A program made the position numbers and the translations under genes. Under the pieces are notes generated by a model. The model saw only the letters and a list, made by a program, of their open reading frames with translations. It did not search any database and was not told the DNA's origin. Positions 1-7,318 of a stretch of 13,083 nucleotides of DNA are shown piece by piece. Each line of letters opens with the position of its first letter. The stretch's first letter is position 1. The DNA lies in NCBI GenBank assembly GCA_947629395.1, contig CANRDQ010000034.1:1-13083 (forward strand), written 5' to 3'. The stretch is from an uncultured Bacilli bacterium. Its GTDB lineage: Bacteria; Bacillota_I; Bacilli_A; RF39; UBA660.

Positions 1-28
1 CACAATAATATTTTACACCAAAAGAAAA

Positions 29-74
29 CAACCACAAAGTGGTTGGAGAATGAAATTTATTTCATTCCTTTTTT
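29..74 (+). terminator. Intrinsic terminator of an upstream, off-window gene
   Basis: Two adjacent hairpins are seen. The first pairs CAACCAC (29-35) with GTGGTTG (39-45) over a three-base AAA loop. The second pairs GAATGAAAT (48-56) with ATTTCATTC (59-67) over a two-base loop. The second is followed by a T run at 69-74, so it has the shape of a Rho-independent terminator for + strand transcription. The gene it ends would lie left of the window. Confidence 0.7.
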
Positions 75-75
75 A

Positions 76-104
76 TTGCCTTTTATTTTATTGTGTATTA
101 TAAT
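76..104 (+). promoter_or_regulatory. Possible sigma-A promoter upstream of the MerR operon
   Basis: TTGCCT (76-81) and a perfect TATAAT (99-104) are separated by 17 bp. Transcription would start near 111, about 125 bases before the MerR gene, and would run through the MerR-type promoter at 167-197. It could give basal expression of the operon. The -35 box matches only four of six consensus bases, and AT-rich DNA produces such matches by chance. Confidence 0.4.
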
Positions 105-134
105 GGAAGTATATTAAATAAAATAGGGGTAATC

Positions 135-166
135 TAATTAAATTTTGATATCGGTAAAATTAATTA
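135..166. repeat. Imperfect AT-rich inverted repeat before the MerR promoter
   Basis: TAATTAAATTTT (135-146) is the reverse complement of AAAATTAATTA (156-166) except for one extra base, around a nine-base centre. It ends next to the -35 box of the MerR-type promoter. It could be an upstream operator or a weak hairpin, but dyads of A and T alone arise easily in this composition. Confidence 0.3.
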
Positions 167-197
167 TTGACTCTCCATACGACTGAAGTGTTAAACT
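167..197 (+). promoter_or_regulatory. MerR-type promoter with 19-bp spacer and operator dyad
   Basis: TTGACT (167-172) and TAAACT (192-197) are separated by 19 bp instead of the usual 17. Within and around the spacer lies an imperfect dyad, ACTCTCCA against TGAAGTGT, matching at six of eight positions. An over-long spacer carrying a dyad is the known architecture of promoters that MerR-family activators twist into an active form. The MerR gene starts 40 bases downstream, so autoregulation of the operon is the natural reading. Transcription would start near 204. Confidence 0.72.
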
Positions 198-237
198 ATC
201 GCTAAATGGCGCATAAAGAGAGGAAGGAAACAATACT

Positions 238-663
238 ATGTATAAAATTGGTGAATTCTCTAAATTAGTAGATATTCCCGTTCGAACTTTAAGGTTTTAT
301 GACGATTATGGTGTCTTACAACCTAGTGAGATAGATGAGTTTACGGGATATCGTTATTATACAGATGAAAATGTTGTAGAGTGTGAATTAATAAAATTAC
401 TTAAATCAGTAGATTTTACTCTAGATGAAATTGCTCAATATAAAAATAATCTAAACACAGAAATAATTTCTAATAAACAACAAGAAATTATTGAACAAAT
501 AGATTTATTAAAAAAGAAATTTAAAAGATTAGCCGTTATGAAAGAAGAAGTAGAAAATTCCCAAGATAAGACAAAGGTTTATAAAAGAATAGAAAATGAA
601 AGTGAAGAAGAAAGGGTTTTAAGGAGAAAATATGAACGCAGAAATATTAAAAAAGATAACTGA
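238..663 (+). CDS. MerR-family transcriptional regulator
   Basis: A 141-residue DNA-binding regulator. Residues 1-70 are a typical MerR winged helix: the start YKIGEFSKLVDIPVRTLRFY holds the helix-turn-helix and is followed by the wing motif FTGYRYYT. Residues 75-105 form a predicted coiled coil for dimerisation. The tail (110-141) is highly charged and there is no separate ligand-binding domain or obvious metal-binding cysteine cluster, so the inducer cannot be named. The start is supported by AGGAAGG at 221-227. The gene overlaps the next one by 32 bases, indicating one transcript. A 19-bp-spacer promoter directly upstream suggests it controls itself and its two followers. The family is certain; the signal is unknown. 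Confidence 0.92.
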   Translation: MYKIGEFSKLVDIPVRTLRFYDDYGVLQPSEIDEFTGYRYYTDENVVECELIKLLKSVDFTLDEIAQYKNNLNTEIISNKQQEIIEQIDLLKKKFKRLAVMKEEVENSQDKTKVYKRIENESEEERVLRRKYERRNIKKDN

Positions 664-1957
664 TTCAGATAGAAATTTAATGATAAATGGTGATATATCA
701 ACAGGAAAGAGTAGAAATGTTGGTTTTCCATTAATTAATAAAATGATAGATTCTAAAGAAAGTTTCTTCATCTTAGATTCTAAAACAGAATATTTAAATA
801 AGTACTATAATTTATTAAAAGAAAAGAATTATAATATTGTTATTATTAATCATAGAGATTTAAAAAATAGTGAAGGTTGGAATCCTTTAGAGTATTCTTA
901 TAATTTATATAAAAAAGGTCAAAAAGATGCTGCTTTAAATTATATTGATCAAATTGGTAAAGAAATCTTTTATGAGGAAGATACAGTTGATCCTTTTTGG
1001 AGTCAATCATCATCAGATTTATTTACAGGTATAACTTTAGGATTATTTGAAGATGGAACTCCTTCAGAAATTAATTTAACAAGTGTTAGTAATATGTTAG
1101 ATACAGCTGCGGAAAAAATTGGAAATAGTTGTTATCTTACAGAATATTTTAAAACTAAAAATAAAAATGATAGTGCTTATGTATATGCTTCTGGTAGTGT
1201 TTTCGCTCCATCTGAAACAAGAGGTAGTATTTTAGCTGTTGCGAAACAAAGATTAAGAATATTAGTTAGTAGAGATTTACTAAATCAACAATTAAATAAA
1301 ACAACCTTTGATATAGATAGTATACTTAATAAGCCAACAGCCATCTTCTTTATTGCCAAAGATGAATCTATCTATCTTAACCCTTTAGTATCAATCTTTA
1401 TAAATCAATTGTTTTCTATTTTAATAGATAATGATAATAAAAATAAATTTAGTTTTGTTTTAGATAATTTCGATTCTCTTATTAATGTAAATGATTTAAT
1501 ACCAATGTTAAGTGCTGGAATAGCTAGAAATATAAAATTTATGATATTTACTAGATCTAAAGAAAAACTTCAAAAACAATATGGTGCTTATATTAGTAAG
1601 TTAACAAATGAAATTGAAGTATCTACTAAAGAAATAACTTTAAGACTAAATGGAGAAGAACAAAAAATTAAAAATACTAAATCAAGAGTAAAAACAGAAC
1701 CAGCTGAAATTACATATCCTAAATTAAAAAATTCTGTTATTAAAATATTTGATGTTAGAAATTATTTAGTTTCTAAAAATAATATAATTAAAGAAGAAAA
1801 AGTAACAAAAAAGACTTCTAATCTAGATGATTTATTAAAATTGATAGATTCCAAAATTGCTGAGTTAGAAAAAGAAGAACAAACAGAAATGATTAATGTT
1901 GCCAAAAATAATAATTCTGTTAAATCTGATTTAGAACAATTTAAAATAGAAAAATAA
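632..1957 (+). CDS. VirD4/TraG-like ATPase, soluble and lacking the membrane domain
   Basis: A 441-residue protein resembling the motor domain of type IV secretion coupling proteins (VirD4/TraG), which feed DNA or protein into conjugation channels. Walker A is GDISTGKS (20-27). LDSKTE (48-53) sits where the family has DPKGE, and GWNPLEY (82-88) and DPFW (120-123) are further family landmarks. Walker B reads FVLDNF (275-280): the usual catalytic Glu after the Asp is Asn279. The C-terminus (from 395) is charged and probably coiled. Walker A lies only 20 residues from the start, so the usual N-terminal membrane helices are absent. The start is fixed by AAGGAG (621-626) and by the closeness of Walker A. 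No relaxase or channel gene is visible here, so conjugation is unproven. It may be a repurposed or catalytically weak relative. Confidence 0.8.
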   Translation: MNAEILKKITDSDRNLMINGDISTGKSRNVGFPLINKMIDSKESFFILDSKTEYLNKYYNLLKEKNYNIVIINHRDLKNSEGWNPLEYSYNLYKKGQKDAALNYIDQIGKEIFYEEDTVDPFWSQSSSDLFTGITLGLFEDGTPSEINLTSVSNMLDTAAEKIGNSCYLTEYFKTKNKNDSAYVYASGSVFAPSETRGSILAVAKQRLRILVSRDLLNQQLNKTTFDIDSILNKPTAIFFIAKDESIYLNPLVSIFINQLFSILIDNDNKNKFSFVLDNFDSLINVNDLIPMLSAGIARNIKFMIFTRSKEKLQKQYGAYISKLTNEIEVSTKEITLRLNGEEQKIKNTKSRVKTEPAEITYPKLKNSVIKIFDVRNYLVSKNNIIKEEKVTKKTSNLDDLLKLIDSKIAELEKEEQTEMINVAKNNNSVKSDLEQFKIEK

Positions 1958-1972
1958 AAAGGGGAATTTACT

Positions 1973-3601
1973 ATGAATTTAATTAATAAAATAATTAATG
2001 AAAAAAATGATATTTTCTATGATTTTGATTTAGATTTGTTAAATGATACACTTAATGATTTTTATAATAACGAAGACTTTTGTTTATTAGCAGAAACAAA
2101 TCCTAATGATTTTGATGTTATTACTTTACCAGAATCAGTTCCAGGAGAACAATTATTAAAGTTCATAGAATACTTATATGATACAGATAAAATAGATAAA
2201 AATTATTTAAGAAAAGATACTAAACCTAATCCTAGTAAATACGATATTAAAAACATGTCTTATGATGAAGTTCTTACTCAATTAACAGTAATTCTTCGTG
2301 GAGATAGATTTTGTTCGGGAATGTTATATAGTTCTATAAAATGTGGTACTTTTTTAAATCTATTATCTAGATTACAAGAAATACTTACGGTAGGAGATAA
2401 AACTTTAGAAAAAGAAGCTTTTGAAAATATCGTATCTGAAGTAGTTAAGAAAATAGAAAATATGGAAGATGGACAATCAGCTTCAATTAGTGAATTAGTA
2501 GAAGTAAAACCTGATATTGATTTATATTATGTTTTTGAAGAAGTAGATAAAAGATTAAGAAAAGAACATATTATCTTAGATTATAGTAGATTTGAAGATA
2601 TGATGGTTGGTAGTATTGAGAATTTACCATTTATCAAAAGAGGTAAGAAGAAATCTACTAAATTAGAAACTAATAAGTATTTCCTTAAAGTAGAATACAC
2701 ACCATTTACTAAAGTACGTGGTAGATTTGATACTGAAGATACTAAGCCTATTATTACAAAAATTAATCTAAGTGAAATAGGTGATATAAAGATAAATGGA
2801 GTAGTTCTTAAAATAATAAAAGTTGATGATAAAGAACTTAAATTTATCCTTCCTGAAGGACAAGGTGTTTCTTGTAAGATTGCCTATAAAAATCGTCCTA
2901 TCACTTTAAGAGTTAACGATAGAGTAATTATAAATAGTGATGTTAAAGATTGTTTTGAAACTTGGAGAATAACTTTCTTAAATAGAGATGTTCCCGAAAA
3001 ACAATGGGCAAAATGTCCTATATGTGGCACAGAGTTACAAGAATATATTTATGGTGAAACAACTTTCGGTTTACCTGATGGTAAGATTTCTGGAGGTTGT
3101 ATTATCAGAAGAGATAACCCAAGTTATAGATGCCCTAAATGTGGTATAGACTTTAAGAAAAACGAAATTGTAAAAGATAATAATTCCATAGTTTCTAGAG
3201 AATCTAAAACAGCTAAAAAACTAGAAGATAAAGATGAATTAATCTTATTTAAAATAACTGCGAAAGATAAGATTTATGATTTTACTTTTGGTGTCCACGA
3301 TCAAAATAGTTGGTTAGATTTTTCTATTGATAATAATCCAAAACAATTATATGATTGTAATTTAAGTGAATATCTATATGAAGATTTTAGTAAACGTATA
3401 GATGAATTTACAGCTAAATGGCAAAAAAGTTATAAAAAGGATTCTGAAGATAATGTTAATTGGAATCTATGTAAAATATCTCATGGAAAAGTAGTAAAGA
3501 ACTTTGTCGGTATTAATGATTATCCAGATAATTGGAATGAGTTTATGGATTATATAATTATGTTTGAAAAGATAAGTAAAATATATTCTAATAAAAAATA
3601 A
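1973..3601 (+). CDS. DUF6508-like protein with zinc ribbon
   Basis: A 542-residue protein of unknown function, 15 bases after the VirD4-like gene with its own AAGGGGA site, hence in the same operon. Residues 58-138 resemble DUF6508: FIEYLYDTDKIDKNYL, then LRGDRFCSGMLYSSIKCGTF and LLSRL. Residues 150-225 look like a winged-helix segment (DGQSASISELV, then VDKRLRKEHIILDYSRFED). A zinc ribbon follows, CPIC (348-351) and CPKC (387-390), with a 35-residue insert between the pairs. The last 110 residues are acidic and aromatic-rich and contain GINDYPDNWNEF. No signal peptide or membrane segment is seen. A nucleic-acid or protein adaptor role is inference from the zinc ribbon and winged helix. The DUF6508 match is from memory of the family pattern. 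Confidence 0.7.
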   Translation: MNLINKIINEKNDIFYDFDLDLLNDTLNDFYNNEDFCLLAETNPNDFDVITLPESVPGEQLLKFIEYLYDTDKIDKNYLRKDTKPNPSKYDIKNMSYDEVLTQLTVILRGDRFCSGMLYSSIKCGTFLNLLSRLQEILTVGDKTLEKEAFENIVSEVVKKIENMEDGQSASISELVEVKPDIDLYYVFEEVDKRLRKEHIILDYSRFEDMMVGSIENLPFIKRGKKKSTKLETNKYFLKVEYTPFTKVRGRFDTEDTKPIITKINLSEIGDIKINGVVLKIIKVDDKELKFILPEGQGVSCKIAYKNRPITLRVNDRVIINSDVKDCFETWRITFLNRDVPEKQWAKCPICGTELQEYIYGETTFGLPDGKISGGCIIRRDNPSYRCPKCGIDFKKNEIVKDNNSIVSRESKTAKKLEDKDELILFKITAKDKIYDFTFGVHDQNSWLDFSIDNNPKQLYDCNLSEYLYEDFSKRIDEFTAKWQKSYKKDSEDNVNWNLCKISHGKVVKNFVGINDYPDNWNEFMDYIIMFEKISKIYSNKK

Positions 3602-3630
3602 ATATATAAAAAGAGATATACTTGAATATA

Positions 3631-3664
3631 AACCCCGTTTTTGAATAAAGAAACGAGGTTTTTA
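3631..3664 (+). terminator. Rho-independent terminator of the MerR operon
   Basis: AACCCCGTTT (3631-3640) pairs with AAACGAGGTT (3651-3660), with one mismatch, around a ten-base loop. A T-rich tail follows from 3659. It lies 30 bases after the DUF6508-like gene and closes the three-gene operon. Confidence 0.88.
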
Positions 3665-3669
3665 TATTG

Positions 3670-3698
3670 TTGACTGGTCAAGATGAGTATGTTATGAT
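3670..3698 (+). promoter_or_regulatory. Sigma-A promoter of the glycosyltransferase gene
   Basis: TTGACT (3670-3675) and TATGAT (3693-3698) are 17 bp apart, each one base from consensus. It starts just after the preceding terminator. Predicted transcription from about 3705 leaves a leader of about 60 bases before the gene at 3766. Confidence 0.75.
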
Positions 3699-3765
3699 GA
3701 AGTTAAGTAAATAGAAGAAATTAAAGTTTTCTGTTGGTATTATTTATTAAAAAGGAGTGTACTAA

Positions 3766-5289
3766 ATGAAAAAAGAAAACAAAAAGAAATTTTACAAAAT
3801 TGTAAGTATTAGTTTATTAGTAGTCATGTTTTTATTTATGTGCTTTGATGCTGCTAAACAATCATTTTGGTTAGATGAATTAGATTGGACAATTGATTTT
3901 ATCGCTAACAATTCTTTTTTTGAAATGATAAAACAATTATTAGAAAAAGGTTATAACTTACCATTATATTATTTGGTAATGTTTCCTATTTATAAAATTG
4001 TCCCTTATGGAGAATTGTTTTTATTACTTCCTAACATAATAGTTACTTTAATAGGAGTTATTCTTACTAAAAAGATAGGTGATAAGATATTTGGAGAAGA
4101 TAAAGGATTTCCAGCTTTAGTACTAGCAGCCACTTCGTATATTTTGGTATATCAATGTGCTTTTGAACTTAGACCTTATGCCTTTTTATACTGCCTTTCA
4201 GCTTGGGTACTTTATAATTTTATAAAAAGGCAAACAGATAACACCTTAAAAAACAATATTATTTATACCATATCTCTAATTTTACTGGCTTATACACATT
4301 GGTTTGGTTGTCTAATAATCGTTTTTTATTTCTTAGTAGAAGCATATCGTTTCTTAAAGAAAGAACTAAACTTAAAATTTATTTTACCATACATAGCCTT
4401 AGGTATAAGTTTTTTACCTTGGTTTATATCAATGATGTTGATGCATACTGTTAACCTTTCTGATTATTTCGCTGCTTTACCAACTATAGATGGAGTGAAA
4501 ACAATTTTTACATATTTACTAGGTGATAATTTATTATTGATTGGTTTATTTGTTTTTGGAATAATCCTTTTTCTTATTTCTTTAACAAATAAGAAATTAA
4601 AATATAATTTTAATTTAAAAGTTTTAGTAGGTAGTATAATTTGGACTATAACTACCATCTTTATATATAGTAGATTTATAAATCCATCAGGTTCACTTTT
4701 TGTTAATAGATACTTCTTAGTAGTTTTGCCACATATATTTATTTTAGCTTCCTTACCATTAATATTATTACTTAATTTAAAAGTAAAAACAGGTAGTAAA
4801 GCTTTAGAATTAGAAATAAATGATATTAAAGTGGACTATAAGATTAGTCTTGTGATAATTAGTATTTTAATAGTAACTTTAGGAGTACAGAACTACTATA
4901 AAGTTCATAAAGAAGTAAATACTTATTGGCAACCTTATAGAGAAATTTCTAATTTATTAGTAAGTGATAAGGACATTCATAAACAAGATAGTGCCGTTGT
5001 AACAAGTGTAGGAGATGGTTATTTAGCTTATTACTTTGAAAAAAGAAATTATAAATTACCAGAAAACGTTTTTGAATGGGGAAGTGTTATAAACCAATCT
5101 GTCAAAGATGGAAAAAGAATAAAACCAAAAGGAATCGAACTTGAAGATTTATTAAAGTATAATAAATTATATTTATATAGTGTAGCCCATACCGAATTTT
5201 ATATAACTTTCTGGGATTTTGTTCATGAAAATTATGAAGAAGTGGAAAATCATCCTGAGTTAGGTTATTCAGTATATAAGAAAAAATAA
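3766..5289 (+). CDS. GT-C fold membrane glycosyltransferase (GT39/ArnT-like)
   Basis: A 507-residue polytopic membrane protein with about ten hydrophobic segments, the first at 11-30, and a soluble extracytoplasmic C-terminus from about residue 380. It shows GT-C lipid-phosphate-sugar transferase landmarks: an acidic DE pair in the first outer loop (FWLDELDW, Asp37-Glu38), the NLPLYYL segment (64-70) matching the family's HPPLYY motif, and ELRPYAF (134-140). Such enzymes move a sugar from a polyprenyl-phosphate donor onto a wall polymer, lipid or protein at the outer face of the membrane. The acceptor cannot be read from the sequence. The start is supported by AAGGAGTG about eight bases upstream. 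It is a single-gene unit with its own promoter and terminator. Confidence 0.82.
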   Translation: MKKENKKKFYKIVSISLLVVMFLFMCFDAAKQSFWLDELDWTIDFIANNSFFEMIKQLLEKGYNLPLYYLVMFPIYKIVPYGELFLLLPNIIVTLIGVILTKKIGDKIFGEDKGFPALVLAATSYILVYQCAFELRPYAFLYCLSAWVLYNFIKRQTDNTLKNNIIYTISLILLAYTHWFGCLIIVFYFLVEAYRFLKKELNLKFILPYIALGISFLPWFISMMLMHTVNLSDYFAALPTIDGVKTIFTYLLGDNLLLIGLFVFGIILFLISLTNKKLKYNFNLKVLVGSIIWTITTIFIYSRFINPSGSLFVNRYFLVVLPHIFILASLPLILLLNLKVKTGSKALELEINDIKVDYKISLVIISILIVTLGVQNYYKVHKEVNTYWQPYREISNLLVSDKDIHKQDSAVVTSVGDGYLAYYFEKRNYKLPENVFEWGSVINQSVKDGKRIKPKGIELEDLLKYNKLYLYSVAHTEFYITFWDFVHENYEEVENHPELGYSVYKKK

Positions 5290-5360
5290 AAGAGAATGAT
5301 AATGATATGAACCTCATTTCTTTATCCAAGAAATGGGGTTCAGTTCAAAAGTTCTCTTTT
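5288..5360. terminator. Nested bidirectional terminator between convergent genes
   Basis: The inner stem pairs GAACCTCATTTCTT (5309-5322) with AAGAAATGGGGTTC (5328-5341) over a five-base loop, with one mismatch. An outer stem pairs AAAAGAGAA (5288-5296) with TTCTCTTTT (5352-5360). T-rich tails are found on both sides, suiting the + strand glycosyltransferase gene and the minus strand gene ending at 5362. The outer stem begins inside the glycosyltransferase stop codon. Confidence 0.88.
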
Positions 5361-5361
5361 A

Positions 5362-5712
5362 TTATAGATAAAAAATAGGCTGATTATTATTGGAAGTATT
5401 TTGTGTTGTTACCGAAGAATTTACACTTTGATTAGTAATGTTATTTCCGGTATTACTAGAATTATAGGATTTACTATAATCATTAGATGATCCTTTTACA
5501 GCACCAATAATTTTGAACATAGTTTTCGCATTATTTACAATAGGTTTTACTTGATAAAAAACAGGAATAGCTTGGTTGATAATATTAAGAGTTTTTTGGG
5601 TGTTACTTAACATAGTACCCCAGTTGATATTATTTAAAAAAGGCCTAGAAAAAAGTCTTGAGAATAAACCTCCACCACGAGGAATAGGGGATAGACCATA
5701 ACCGTTATACAT
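5362..5712 (-). CDS. YqfQ/VrrA-like small protein
   Basis: A 116-residue protein, the only minus-strand gene here. It resembles the YqfQ/VrrA family of Bacilli: a glycine-rich GLFSRLFSR segment, then NWGTMLSNTQKTLNIINQAI and the hydrophobic QVKPIVNNAKTMFKIIGAVKG stretch, and a low-complexity Ser/Asn/Thr tail. The family's function is not established. The frame stays open to a GTG at 5721, but that GTG lies within the Shine-Dalgarno site AGAGGTG (5725-5719), so the ATG at 5712, six bases after the site, is the start. It converges on the glycosyltransferase gene and shares its terminator. It is compositionally simple and may be a surface, coat or scaffold protein; that is inference. Confidence 0.72.
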   Translation of the reverse strand: MYNGYGLSPIPRGGGLFSRLFSRPFLNNINWGTMLSNTQKTLNIINQAIPVFYQVKPIVNNAKTMFKIIGAVKGSSNDYSKSYNSSNTGNNITNQSVNSSVTTQNTSNNNQPIFYL

Positions 5713-5892
5713 AAAATACACCTCTTATTAAAGTATATGTAGTTATAATTTTTTTGTTATTCTTTATCGAAAAAATAAAATATAATTATCTGGATATATT
5801 AATATTATAAATGTAAAATTATAAAGAAAAATATTTAAAAAGAGTGCTTAATATGATATATTTATTGTATAGAGAATAAGAGGAGGTGCTTT

Positions 5893-7314
5893 ATGGATAT
5901 ATTGTTAAAACCATTTATATATATATATCATTTTGTTAGAAATATTTGTGAAGCACCTAGAAAATTAATGGGTAAAGAAGATGTTAATCATAATTATTCT
6001 ACACCTATTAACTCAAAACAAACAGAAACTATTAGTAATGAAGATTATAAAAAGAACTTAGTAGGTATAGTTAAAGAAAAACCTAAAAGAGCTGATGATA
6101 GACCTTTATATCCATTTAGATATACAGTTATTAATCTTAATGGTAAAAAAGAAACAGGTATATTTGAAGCTGAAACTATAGATGATGCGAGAAATTATTT
6201 AACTTCTCAAGATTATAAAGTTGTCAAACTAGAATTAAAGAAAAAATATGATGTAGAGTTATTTGTTAGTAATAAATTAAGTGCCGCTCAATTATCATTT
6301 TCTTTAAGCCAATTATCAACTTATATTAAAGCTGGTATCCCTTTAGCAGATTCTGTTAGAGTACTTGCCAAACAAGCCTCTAAACCAGTTGAAAGAAGTG
6401 CTTATCAAAGAATAGTTTATGATTTAATACGTGGTGATAATTTAAGTGATTCTATGGAAAAACAAGGAGATCGTTTTCCAAGATTATTAGTTAATATGAT
6501 TAGAACAGCTGAAATGACAGGAGATTTACCTAGTATTTTAGATGATATGGCTGATTACTATACAACTATGGATAAGAACAGAAGAGCGATGATTAGTGCT
6601 ATGACATATCCTGCGATTGTTTTATGTTTAGCTTTTGCCGTCGTGGTATTTATGCTTATATTTATAGTTCCAAGTTTCGTTAAGATGTATGAAAGTCAAG
6701 AAGCAGAATTACCATTTATTACTTTAGCTGTTATTAATGCTAGTAACTTCTTAAAAGCTAATTATATTTGGGTATTTTTAACAGTAATTATCTTTATAGT
6801 ATTACTTGTTTATGTTTATAAAAATGTTTCTGGATTTAGAAAGAATGTTCAAATTGTACTTATGCATATGCCTGTAATTGGAAATATTATTATTTATAAT
6901 GAAGTTTCAAACTTTACTAAGACTTTTGCCTCTCTTTTAAATCATGGTGTTTTAATACCTGATTGTATGGAGATTTTATCGAGAATCACTAATAATGAAG
7001 TATATAAAGAAATAATCGCTAAAACTTTATATAATTTAGGAAAAGGTGATGCCATAAGTGAATCATTCAAAGGACAATGGGCTTTTCCAGTAGTAGCTTA
7101 TGAAATGATTGTAACTGGAGAAAATACTGGACAATTAGGATTAATGATGGATAAAGTTGCCGACCATTTCCAAGATTTGCATAAAAATATTATTGATAGA
7201 TTAAAAAGTTTAATAGAACCATTCATGATTGCTATATTAGCCTTAATTGTTGGATTGATTTTAGTTTCTATTATTGTTCCAATGTTTGATATATATAGTA
7301 AAATTCAGGGGTGA
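5893..7314 (+). CDS. pilC: Type II secretion/type IV pilus inner-membrane platform protein (GspF/PilC)
   Basis: A 473-residue platform protein of a type IV pilus or competence pseudopilus, which couples the cytoplasmic assembly ATPase to pilin polymerisation. Two GspF repeats are seen, about 131-255 and 335-465, each with the family motif (AEMTGDL at 206-212, TGENTGQL at 408-415). Membrane segments lie near 241-260, 291-310 and 445-465. Residues 74-115 (FRYTVINLNGKKETGIFEAE and onward) are the usual N-terminal beta domain. Before it sits an extra 70-residue segment with a hydrophobic, aromatic first 15 residues and a polar linker, longer than typical. AGGAGGTG at 5881-5888 supports the start. 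The prepilin peptidase gene follows after four bases. The assembly ATPase and pilins are not in the window. Confidence 0.93.
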   Translation: MDILLKPFIYIYHFVRNICEAPRKLMGKEDVNHNYSTPINSKQTETISNEDYKKNLVGIVKEKPKRADDRPLYPFRYTVINLNGKKETGIFEAETIDDARNYLTSQDYKVVKLELKKKYDVELFVSNKLSAAQLSFSLSQLSTYIKAGIPLADSVRVLAKQASKPVERSAYQRIVYDLIRGDNLSDSMEKQGDRFPRLLVNMIRTAEMTGDLPSILDDMADYYTTMDKNRRAMISAMTYPAIVLCLAFAVVVFMLIFIVPSFVKMYESQEAELPFITLAVINASNFLKANYIWVFLTVIIFIVLLVYVYKNVSGFRKNVQIVLMHMPVIGNIIIYNEVSNFTKTFASLLNHGVLIPDCMEILSRITNNEVYKEIIAKTLYNLGKGDAISESFKGQWAFPVVAYEMIVTGENTGQLGLMMDKVADHFQDLHKNIIDRLKSLIEPFMIAILALIVGLILVSIIVPMFDIYSKIQG

Positions 7315-7318
7315 TTAT

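Noticed and set aside
632..3601. MerR operon as part of a complete conjugative element
   Set aside because: No relaxase, VirB-like channel gene, VirB4 ATPase or integrase is visible in the window. A distant partner cannot be excluded.
4464..4658. Minus-strand open frames inside the glycosyltransferase gene and similarly at 5102-5329, 7271-7453, 11137-11334 and 12478-12744
   Set aside because: All lie opposite strong conserved genes, lack family motifs and good ribosome sites, and look like antisense by-products of codon use.
5732..5760. Minus-strand promoter for the YqfQ/VrrA-like gene (ATAACA, 17 bp, TATACT)
   Set aside because: The predicted start would fall at the beginning of the ribosome site, leaving almost no leader, and the -35 box is weak.
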